The notes beneath the pieces are model-generated. The model made no database searches and had not been told where the DNA came from. It saw only the letters and a list, made by a program, of their open reading frames with translations. Source: Haliclona indistincta (taxonomy: Eukaryota; Porifera; Demospongiae; Haplosclerida; Chalinidae). From it: DNA of 64,000 bases. The stretch spans positions 5,956,191 through 6,020,190 of the forward strand of contig OZ024789.1 of NCBI GenBank assembly GCA_964017065.1, read 5' to 3'. The translations under genes were made by a program, and so were the position numbers. Shown in pieces: positions 57,101 to 64,000 of this stretch; the stretch's first letter is position 1, and every line of letters begins with the position of its first letter.

Positions 57101-58177
57101 CTACAAGGAGCGACTAACCAGTCCTCTGACTGTAGATTTCCACTTTGTATAGTTGTGAGAGATCTTAAGGCCAATTTACAGGTTTGAACAAGTGAAAGTA
57201 CTCATAGCATTGTGTGACCATTGTTGTGCTTTAGGAAGTACAAGATAAATATGAAAAGTGGACCGAGGACACAACACATGAAGTTTGCATTGAAGAAGAT
57301 CCTAGTCCTGTTATCAAACTCAATCAAGAGGAACAAGTAGTTGACCAGTGGAAGATTTATCCACTAGCATCACCCACTCAGGTATTAATTTACTGGCGCA
57401 ATTGGATATAGTTCATGAAATGCGACTTACCAACTGAACAGATCTCTAAAGTTGCTATCAGGAACTACCAGATTGGCAGAAGAATCCCTCACTGTGGATT
57501 TGAGTTAGAGTTCTTGTCAGAACAAGTTCAACGGCTACGTCACAAAGTGGTTGTCACTGGAGTCAGCTCATCTCTCACTACATTCACCATACGCTACCCT
57601 CAACAGACTCAAGGTGACTATGCATTTATATCTGTAGCACCAAATACATTTAGTCATTCATACACTTGTGTTGCTATTTCTTGATCGGTGACTGATATGA
57701 TTAAGTAGTGTGCGCTTGAATGTTTATTTTGTATAGTGCCTCGGATACCAGCAGCAGTGCCCCAGACATCAGCAGCAGTGCCCCAGACACAGACACTGTC
57801 AGTCCCAACAACTGGTATGCAATGTTGTGCTTATTAAAATTGTACATGCATTTTTTCTTTTTGGAAAAGCTCAAGTTCCTAAGACTGCCCATCTAATGAC
57901 TTTGGTCGCTCAGAAGATACCAACTAAGTGGTACCAAATTGGAATACAGCTAGAGATGGACACAGCAACACTGGACGCATTTGAGGCACAGACCAGTGAT
58001 CAAGAGCAACTCCACGTGAAGGTGTACAATCAGTGGAAGAGAGAGCAAGAACTCCCATACACCTGGGACACTATCATCAGAGCTGTTGAAGAAATAGGTG
58101 AAAGAAGCACAGCAGCTGCCATCAGAGAATGGTTAGAGAAGAGACCACAAACATGCAGTCATTACGTAGTTGCTTAG
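44910..58177 (+). CDS. Kelch - coiled coil - ZU5 - UPA-like - Death domain protein
   Basis: Twelve exons from 45627 join in phase to 730 aa: 45627-45803, 46462-46597, 46705-46889, 55836-55896, 55957-56148, 56207-56356, 56413-56451, 56599-57146, 57235-57381, 57442-57613, 57737-57814, 57870-58177. An exon at 44910-45068 (GWSSPVVTGQAPPPCSRFTL) is the equivalent of Kelch exon 3 in the GTPase genes, but its frame slips by one base near 45015, and no earlier Kelch exon is visible. Order: Kelch (1-105), coiled coil (about 130-310), ZU5 (about 345-445, VEWPGYGFFIEIPEGAVPPG), UPA-like region (497-602), Pro/Ala linker, Death (635-725, KWYQIGIQLEMDTATL). ZU5-UPA-Death occurs in UNC5, ankyrins and PIDD. 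It is probably a cytosolic signalling adaptor. The intron 46890-55835 holds TIR elements and a gypsy element. Start codon unknown. Confidence 0.8.
48160..48183. repeat. (AAT)n microsatellite
   Basis: A run of AAT triplets inside the large TIR element. Surrounding sequence 47540-48650 has no recognised gene; the frame at 48235-48498 has no family signature. Confidence 0.85.
48655..49005. mobile_element. MITE of the GATGTAGGG family, degenerate
   Basis: Arms share AAAATCAAAAGGATGTAGG and GCCACTAGCCCACAATGTAA with their inverse on the right side (TTACATTGTGGGCCAGTGGC, ACATCCTTTTGATTT). It is related to the near-perfect copy at 11634-12027 but more diverged. It lies inside the large TIR element. 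Confidence 0.75.
49428..49554 (+). repeat. 5' LTR of gypsy element 2
   Basis: 127 bp, TGTAACAAAC to GAACTACGTTACA. It has TG...CA ends with a TGTAAC/GTTACA terminal inverted repeat and matches the 3' LTR exactly. Very short LTRs of this size also occur in gypsy element 1, and both families share the TGTAAC/GTTACA ends. Confidence 0.96.
49788..55154 (+). CDS. Gag-Pol polyprotein of gypsy element 2 (single frame)
   Basis: 1788 codons from the first ATG (49788) to TAG (55152-55154); the open frame extends upstream only from a GTG. Order: a SAP-like N-terminal segment (LTVTHLRRLANSIGVPV), coiled coil (about 110-190), capsid-like region (VDSFTGENPEVRLDDW), CCHC knuckle CFTCHQTGHLARDC (428-441), retropepsin DSGSD (Asp 519), reverse transcriptase with YIDD (995-998), RNase H (LETDASGDGLGAVLAQ), integrase zinc-binding HHCC, and the integrase core with Asp 1429, Asp 1488 and Glu 1524 (D,D-35-E). 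The end includes a GPY/F-type WHGPYRVTKL module. No frameshift or stop is present; gag and pol are fused in one frame. It would drive its own copy-and-paste through an RNA intermediate. Confidence 0.96.
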   Translation: MAAEAEPMELEESRELEAYESPRRVTSLPIPLNSKRLTVTHLRRLANSIGVPVDAGGEELRQMIDGKLLEMGREPRNVQVFVGATSRDEFCLRDMSGTILTVEEDGGVDEQSSGEEDLDTVSTLAEMREELESVKLQNITLRDELEAQKQKMREMWRTNCQVLTEYDELMSKQESEIAGLKSKLAKAALSNRSLSPASGCSKEEGQSGASVIVRRPRRGKAPPVDSFTGENPEVRLDDWLPSLLRASTWNEWTDDELLLQFAGHLRGRALQEWALLSTTSKETYSAAVESLRARLDPGSRALAAQDFRHTRQEALEGVAAFIRRLERTFQIAYGHDRMSTETRDTLLHGQLQDGLLLELMNAPAVSGAQSYKELCLAARNEEKRLAELRKRRHYQQPTKDVPRPRPDKPLQKDKSTPNEPSSPDSRKCFTCHQTGHLARDCPKRPDSRGRKNEGASSKQITATGGEVAEWEVDQSILSILLPEADDGGLVDRILVPDKGSKPRCAHVDIQGVSACGVIDSGSDVTIMSGELLKKVAAVAKLHKKDLKPPDRYPRNYDQRPFKLHGRMDLKISFVGREIVTPVYIKMDTNEPLLLSEGVCHQLGIVQYHPQVSVHPLKERQRVASTQESSAKLGDSQPGPTLSEQSVNSNSISTVKLVRSLRLPPGHCAVVPVQVEGHGDLCGRLQLLEPNLSFCERSQLEIPPTLLEWSAQEDTELIVTNESGFTQQIEAGAVVGQSVNAELVGGLSSPDTEFTEVDFKVEEPYMEFGESSCQVSVIASKDRRARLREMLDVSGLLNQEQESLLKDFLVDHHEVFSVDPGERGETDLVQMNIDTGDASPCRQQARRMPFAVREEVAQQLKDMQQNGVIQPSSSPWASPVVMVRKKDGTHRFCVDYRALNAVTKPDLYPLPRIDDLLDQLGEARFFSTLDLASGYWQIPVSEDAIEKTAFVVPQGLYEFRVMPFGLMNAPSVFQRLMTRVLMGLNPADDSDFVAVYIDDVLIFSRTLEEHIEHLKSVITRLQESGLKLKPSKCHFLREEVEYLGHVITPQGLKPTQRLTAAVADFSIPTNLQELRRFLGLSSYYRRFIPQFARIAKPLHDLTRKDTPFLWGEDCQAAFSTLKEKLTQAPVLSYPCFSKPFVLETDASGDGLGAVLAQGQEDGQVHPVAYASRALSPAESRYAITELETLAVVWAMSHFHSLLYGHDVVVYTDHSAVSAILGTPNPSGKHARWWTKVYGRGVNTVKIKYRPGKSNANADALSRSPHMSAPEEGLCEGEVQVSAVSSDIQEEQRKDPSLLEIIRFLEDGVLPDDNTRARRLTLQQDLFTVMDQTLYRLDPKQDNRRCVVVPTQLKKRIMEETHRGPMSAHFSGQRLFNTLRRQWWWEGMFLDTQKFVRGCPECAIVSGGGKVVRPPLHPIPVSRPFQILGVDVMDLPLTTSGNKHVLVFQDLFTKWPMVYPIPDQKSDRIVKLLVEEIVPFFGVPEALLSDRGKNLLSNLVHDVCDLLGTQKLNTTSYHPQCDGLVERYNRTLKTALRKHAARFGNQWDRLLSGVLWAYRNTPHESTHEKPSYLLFGFDCRTPTEAALLPPTPVEQVEMSDYREELVVSLSSAREIAAQSIRGAQKKYKKAYDKKTAERLFRLGDWVLVKFPADESGKMRKLSRPWHGPYRVTKLCEPDVRVEKIYRPQDGPVLIHKSRVTPCPDEFPAGYYWYGNRRHSPGRPPRWIDRLEKSVLNEQSSTAQDSEESLPCLSKPVHSASSPKIELSKEDLSTVDVAPQHQYALRSRSTT
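55192..55318 (+). repeat. 3' LTR of gypsy element 2
   Basis: 127 bp, identical to 49428-49554, followed by CGTG, the target duplication, and then the continuing TIR element. Confidence 0.96.
55440..55800. repeat. Degenerate GATGTAGGG-family MITE with central palindrome
   Basis: Contains ACCAGCATCCCTACTTATGT followed by its complement AGGGATGCTGGT (55611-55643). The right arm has AACCAGTCAATCGTGTTACC, TTTACATTGTGGACCAATGG and ACATCCTTTTCAGTG, as in the copy at 11634-12027. It lies just before the Kelch-ZU5-Death exon at 55836. Confidence 0.7.
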
Positions 58178-58629
58178 TAACTAATTTCTTTGTAGTGTCA
58201 TTTTTTCTTTTCTCCTTTTATTTTTTGTTTTAGTTCAATTCAGCTCAAACACTTGCTGTTTTATTTCACAGTACACTGTACACAATTTTTAATTTATGAT
58301 AGCTCTACTAATAAACAATGTTTATTACTAATAATTGTGCTCCTGGTGTGACCAGAGATACATCCAGATACTAGCAAAATTAATTGATCATTAGCTGTGA
58401 ATATCATCACATGCTTGTGAATCGTACATGTATTAAAATCATTAATAATTATTTTGTAGTCTCCAATTTTTTGTTTGAGGGAAGGGTCATAGCAGGCTAG
58501 ACTACCACATCCACTGATCAGAACAGGCTTTTTTACAACCTGCTGCTCAGCTAAGCAAGGATCACAGATCTACCTGTAACTCGAACTTTTTGCATCGTAA
58601 AATTTTCACTAACATGATTAATATTAAAA

Positions 58630-59214
58630 GTAAAGTAAAAAAGCTTTAATAAAAAAACTGAAAAGTGTAGGGATGACTCTTAAAAAAGGAAAGGAACAAG
58701 ATGGGATGATGCTTGCAAAAGTAAAGGAACAAGATATGGAATAATGCTTGCAAATGTAAAAGTCCCAAGTATCCCTACATCAGCGGCTTGTTGCGACAAC
58801 GTGCAACTGACAATTGCGGAATCCTCTTCCTATACATTTACAACCATCAATTAGTTCATCGGACTGCGTCCTCCAAACACAGCTACCTGCAGCATATTTA
58901 CAACAGTCAACTACTTCATCGGACTGCGTCCTCCTAAACACAGACACCTCTAGTTATTTACAACCGTCAAGTACTTCATCGGACTGCGTCCTCCAAACAC
59001 AGATACCTCTAGTTATTTAGAACCGTCAATTACGTCATCGGACTGCGTCCTCCTTCAAGCCGCTGATGTAGGGATACTTGGGACTTTTACATTTGCAAGC
59101 ATTATTCCATCTTGTTCCTTTACTTTTGCAAGCATCATCCCATCTTGTTCCTTTCCTTTTTTAAGAGTCATCCCTACACTTTTCAGTTTTTTTATTAAAG
59201 CTTTTTTACTTTAC
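58630..59214. mobile_element. TIR element with 160 bp arms and internal 60 bp tandem repeats
   Basis: Arms 58630-58790 and 59056-59214 are near-perfect inverses (GTAAAGTAAAAAAGCTTTAA, AAGTGTAGGGATGACTCTT, TATCCCTACATCAGCGGCTT). Between them TTCATCGGACTGCGTCCTCC recurs at about 58855, 58915, 58975 and 59034, a unit of almost exactly 60 bp. The phrase CCCTACATCAG links it loosely to the GATGTAGGG family. No protein is encoded. Confidence 0.9.
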
Positions 59215-60489
59215 TTGTTCCTGTTACTTTTTTGATCACTACCAGTTTGAACTTATTCTATGTTAGATGTTATTTCATTTTGACAACTCTGTGAGCAGCG
59301 CACTGAGTTACTAGTCTAGCATGCAGATGTGAACGTGCACGGGTCTTGAGAGTAAGGAGTGTGGTCTAAAATAATCATTTAATATTACCAATCATTCAAT
59401 GAAAGGTTTAAAATATCAAGTCCATGTATGACAGATTTGACAACATGATACTTGTTAGTACTGTAATGGATGAAGACTGACTAATACTGACACTGAATTG
59501 GACCACGCCTAGTAGAATCTTGTTGATGCCAATATCACACTCACAGTGGCTTCTAGTCCTTACGCTGCGTGGTGTAGGAACCTTTCTGTGCGTAGGTAAG
59601 CGGCGCCGGTACAGTACTCAGCCCCGGCGGTTCACGTCTGGGCATGTCAGTTTTAACCAGCCATCTAAAGCTTTAACAAACAGATCAATGTTACTTAGAG
59701 TATAGTACAGCTCTAGACAAATTTCATACCTCTGGCTTGCGCGCTCAAGCGTCCAGACCAGAGACAAACGAAGTATCCATCGAGATAGCTGCAAAGCTGA
59801 TGTGGGCGGAGTCAATAATAAGTAGCGACAATAGGGTTAATTATTTAATGGCGTCTTCAGTCCAAAACGGTCTAAAAACCATGTTTTTCAAGGATTACTC
59901 GCTTCTGGTAGTGTTTAATGCCTATCTAAGACGTAAGTGCACTATTCCAGGTATATACACGTGCAATTGTGAAGGTTTGGTAGTGATTCGTTCACTCAGG
60001 ACAGCGTCAGGCTTACTGAAAGAAGAAAGAAGAAAGAAGAAGAAAGAAGAAGAAGATGAACAATTCGCGTGGGCGGCGATTTCTGTTTACCACTTTAGAA
60101 ACGTCTGCCCGCTTCGCCAAAGGTATTTCCATGCTCAGAACAATCGCCTGATCAATCCTAGATGTCTGGAATCTCGATAAACGCTACAACAGCCAAGATC
60201 TGCAACGACCTCCCTGAGAGTCGCCATCTTGATTTTCGTCGACAAGCAAGCAGTCCCGGCGACTTTCTTAGACTTCCTACAAGCGCTCGCACTTCAGATT
60301 CCCTTAGAGATAGTGAAAATGCAGTAGAAATGTATAACAGTAGAGATATGTGCGAAAACTCATTTTCACACATGAGTAGCCGCCATCTTAGTTCGAGGTC
60401 ATCCCTACATATCATTGCCGATCGGCAATGATAATAATCACGCCATTATTAATAAGGGACACACTTATTGCTTTGTCATTTGACTTTTA
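59215..60489. other. Spacer without a recognised gene
   Basis: I find no exon with family signatures. A GAAGAAA-rich stretch is at about 60015-60060. Near 60377-60410 the words GCCGCCATCTTAGTTCG and CATCCCTACAT resemble the end of the GATGGCGGCTAC TIR family, so part of this may be an old element. GATCGGCAATG/CATTGCCGATC at 60410-60431 is a short perfect palindrome. Confidence 0.45.
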
Positions 60490-60951
60490 GCTGAGGAGAG
60501 GGAAGCAGTAGTGTTCAAGGTTCCTGAAAGCATTGAGTTCAAGCTCTCTGCAAAGCATGAACTCAATTTTAAGCCGCTATACTGGCTTAATTGTTTTCTC
60601 AGCTCACCCTGGCTCTGTCTGCTGCCTTCTCTACAAGAACCAGTCAAAGAGGTGTGTCTGTTGTTGCTGCCAGGACTAAGAGTGATGCATTAATCATACA
60701 AAATTTTCATTTAATTGATTTATCACTGAAAATTAGTACTGCACTAACAATACTTTACCAGTGAAGTCACTAGTGGCTCCTCATTTTTCTCGAGTCACTG
60801 CAGGCAGTCACTGATCCAGAGAGAAATGTGAGACGCAAGTAACGTAGACACTTGTTAAAGGTTGAAGCTAGGAAGAGGAAAATTAAGTATTTGTAAACCA
60901 GCTGCTCAGGCTCACTATAGTCCATTCTTAGTGAAGAGAGTCAAACAATAA
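60490..60951 (+). pseudogene. UTP20 fragments carried with unit 3
   Basis: 60490-60662 matches the UTP20 exon at 25132-25283 (AEEREAVVFKVPES, then EPVKE before a GTGTG donor-like sequence). 60671 onward resembles the small exon at 13800 (GCTGCCAGGACTAAGAG). 60804 onward matches the last exon (AVTDPERNV) but reaches a stop within a few codons and has small indels. Sequence between these exons in the full-length copy is missing, so this is a deleted, decayed derivative. Confidence 0.75.
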
Positions 60952-63900
60952 TAGTGTGTTAGTGTGATTCTCTGATGATATGATGTGATGATCAGTCAAT
61001 TGATCGAGTTGATTGTGATGGTTTGGTACTGAGTGTTCCAACAGAGACTGAGCAGTACTGCACTGTACTGTCAGCTGATAGTAGGTGGAGCTCATCTAGT
61101 AATGAGATTCACAACATTAATAATTATAATTATTTTATTAGCTCCACCCATTCCTGTGCGTATCAATATCCCTCGACGCGTACATGTATCTTTCAGACTT
61201 TCTTCTCTGATCTTGATCGTCGTCGTTACATGTTCATACTGTGTGACTACCTCTTGAGATATGGCGACTCCTCAGCGTGAGTCATTACACTCAGGCGTGT
61301 TTGTCTAGATACCAACTGTTAGCTTAGTCTGGATTTGTTTTGGCCTAGCTGGCTGGGGACGCCGGCTACTGTTAGCTAGTTTCTTACCCCTCACAGCGAA
61401 CAACAGATATGAGCCAAGTTCTCGTATTCAACACCAAACCATTCGTGTTGGTAGTAACGTGTACATGTGGGCCGGAAGGGTTGACGGTCTGCCAAAGGTG
61501 CACGACAGACAAGAAAAGAGACGTTTTATATCCTGTGTGGAGGTGTTCCACTCTGAGAGAGGAGACTGGACACGTCAGCCAACAAGTGGAGCTCCTCCAC
61601 TGGGAGTGGATGGATATGGATGTACTGCAGTGGGTGATGCACTCCACTTCTTTGGTGGTTACTGTAGCCATGATGACTGCTATCATAACAGTATTCACTC
61701 ATTGAGCACATCGTCCCTTCACTGGGTGGATTTATCACCTACCACATTAGAGAGCTGGGCTCCGATGAGAAAGATTTACTGTGGTACAGTAGCATTTAAG
61801 GATGGAGAGGAGGAAATCTTGTACATAGTAGCAGGGTTTGGTCCTATTCCATCATATCATCAGCCTGGAGCACAGTATGAAGCATTTACTAGAGATTTTG
61901 TCTTCTGCAATGAGCAGCACATGTTCTCACTGAGTACAAGTGGGTGATACAGTACATACATGTACTATAAGTGTTGGAACAGTTTACTAATTTATGTTGC
62001 TTGTGTACTAACTCAGTTTGTCTATCATTATTATGATAGTAAAAGCACGAGTAATACAAATGTATATTGTACATGTACGTTGTACCATTGAGTGGTATTA
62101 TACCAGTAGTAGTGAGAGATGATGTCATCACCTCCTGCAGGAGAGTGGAGCTCACCAAACATTACTGGACAGCCTCCTCCTCCATTGTCTGATTTCACAC
62201 TTACTCCAGTGGGTGAGAGAAAAGCTGCACTGTTTGGTGGTAGGAGTGGATCAGGAGCCATCAGTGATGACCTGTTGATAGTTGAGCTGAGTAGAGATAC
62301 TGTGGTGAGTGTTATGAGGATTGTGTGATAGTGTGGGTTATACATTGATCAATGGTTAGACCAACACAATATACTATTCTACTCCATACAGAAGAGGACA
62401 ATAAAATTAACGTATCATTGTCGTTCTACAATTCTAATAGTCTGAACTGTGAATTCTAGCTCGTAACGGCAGATGAAACCTGGTAGTCGTACGGTTGAGC
62501 AAGTATGCTCCCTGGTACACCTCGTGCCTGTCTTAGACGATCGTGACACCATGCAAGAGTACGTTTTATATGGAAGATACAGCTAAGCACGTGCATCATC
62601 TATCACTAAAACCGAACAGTTCACCAGAACTACGGTCGCGCCTTTCGATAAAATGAGTGACCTAGTAAGAAAACTGTAAAATTGTTATGCAATTGTAGAA
62701 CGACAACGAATGTTTCTCTACTGTACATACAAATAGCAGCATATTGTGTACAGTGTAATCACATACACTATAAAGTGATAACCCAGGATGAGTCTGCTCT
62801 TCCTCTTACCAGCACAGGACAAGGATCAACAAACCTATCAACCGATCAGTGGAATGGCCTGAGAGGAGAAGGAATCATGCTACCACATGTGTGAATGGTC
62901 CACTACTAGTGATAGTGGGAGGGCGCAGTGTGTGGAGTACTATCATTGACTGTTGGATTGGTGACCTCACTACAAACCAGTGGAAGAAGGTATAGTGTTT
63001 GTATCTAAGACACTGTCAAGATTGGTTTGATATTGTATACATTCTTCAGCTATTCCTCCCCGACTCTGTGACTGAACGATACTGTCACTCACTTTCTGCT
63101 CTACAACTATCACCACACAGTGTGTTACTGGTACTATGTGGTGGAAAGAGATCACTTGTTTCTAATAGTCTGCTATCTCACACTGCCCTCATTGAATTGA
63201 GTGAGTACTATATATCAATGTATTGTCCTTGCAGTACAGCAGCTAGCCAGCTACATGTATATAGTGAGAGACACTGCGTGGGCAGTGTGGTGTATTGCTG
63301 GCATATCTCCTCTCTCCTATTCAGGCCTGCAGGAAAATGGTGGGCAGTGGGTGGTGGGTAGGATATTAGAGGGAGCAGCCTTGGAAGACAAGAGAGTGTA
63401 CCAGCAGATGTACCGGGAGATGATACAATACAATGGTCAGTTCAAATAATTTATTTACACGTGTTGTGTAGAGCAATTTTTATGCTTTTTCAGATGCCAA
63501 GGCGTCACTGGGAGTAACAGTCATCATGAATATCACCAACATTGGTACCCAGGGCTATCCCGGCACAGGAAAAACATCAATTCTCGACCTCGCCATGGGG
63601 AAAGAGCCAGCCCCTCAAAGGAACAGTACCGGCTGTATTGATCCACCCTCTCGCTACATGCTGATCAATAGTGAAGCTGATTCCAGTGCAGCACAAGTGG
63701 AGTGGGAGAACGTCACTACAGACAAGATGTTTGAAATGGTTTGTGGAGCAGTAAAGAAGACCATTGGGGAAAGTCCATTGGACAAGGCTCTGGTCCATTC
63801 AGACAAGCCTGCAGTAGCAGCACTACCAGTAGCAATAGACACTAGCTCACTTGCTGCAAACGACACTGCTGCAGAGTATGACCCAACTCTTGTTGGCAAT

Positions 63901-64000
63901 GAACTGGTCCCTCCTACACCACCAGCAGCAGCAGTAGCAGGCAGTGCTAATCAGATACCAGCAGCAGCTGAGCCTTCTCTTGATCCTTATTCTCCAGTGG
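60720..64000 (+). repeat. Segmental duplication unit 3 (runs off the window)
   Basis: Matches 14300-18530 of unit 1 and the equivalent part of unit 2, including introns. The intron after exon 3 is much shorter here (62305-62812) than in units 1 and 2 (about 1.6-1.9 kb). Confidence 0.88.
61261..64000 (+). CDS. Kelch - GTPase protein, gene 3 (5' part)
   Basis: Seven exons fit: 61261-61276, 61397-61939, 62141-62304, 62813-62989, 63050-63200, 63325-63435 and 63494 to the window edge. All splice phases match genes 1 and 2. Kelch exons are followed by the GTPase exon with GYPGTGKTS and the start of the Pro/Ala insert. The donor after exon 2 is GTGGGT rather than GTGAGT, still acceptable. No stop or frameshift is visible. 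COR-like and Death parts would lie beyond the window. Confidence 0.85.

Noticed and set aside
59737..60431. Two frames of 147 and 89 codons in the spacer
   Set aside because: Low-complexity Lys/Glu stretch and a probable old element end; no family signature.

Overview
The window looks like nuclear DNA of an early-branching animal, most likely a demosponge such as Amphimedon queenslandica. This is inference from gene content and gene structure, not a database match. The genes have many short GT-AG introns. Clear animal genes are present (the C-terminal half of F-actin capping protein alpha, and UTP20). Much of the rest is Kelch, Roc/COR-type GTPase, ZU5 and Death domain genes mixed with transposons and TIR elements.

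Layout: 1-775 is a minisatellite. Five exons of capping protein alpha (minus strand) lie at 1135-2045 and 9835-10088. The intron between them holds a decayed 7.3 kb Ty3/gypsy element (2269-9591), which itself holds a 1.2 kb inverted-repeat element (6852-8023). From 10.7 kb to the end, one block recurs: the 3' end of UTP20 followed by a Kelch - GTPase - COR-like - Death gene. There is a 5' fragment at 10873-11493 next to a 200-N gap, a complete gene at 14794-22015 (ten exons, about 1274 aa), a second complete gene at 35960-42758 (about 1227 aa), and a third at 61261 that runs off the window. Splice sites and phases agree between copies. A longer but disabled UTP20 copy lies at 23894-28823.

Between that UTP20 copy and the second Kelch-GTPase-Death gene sits a 6.8 kb CACTA/EnSpm-like DNA transposon (29105-35940). 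It encodes an 852 aa Tnp2-like transposase on the plus strand and, divergently, a 420 aa coiled-coil/BEN-domain protein. Its right end is 19 bases upstream of the host gene's ATG.

A different gene at 44910-58177 (plus) encodes Kelch repeats, coiled coil, ZU5, a UPA-like region and Death. One of its introns contains a TIR element (about 46913-55351) into which an intact Ty3/gypsy element (49428-55318) with identical 127 bp LTRs and one 1788 aa gag-pol frame has inserted. Several MITE-like inverted-repeat families fill the remaining introns and spacers. In function, the Kelch propellers would bind partners, the GTPase or ZU5 modules would regulate, and the Death domains would recruit signalling partners; none of this is shown by sequence alone.
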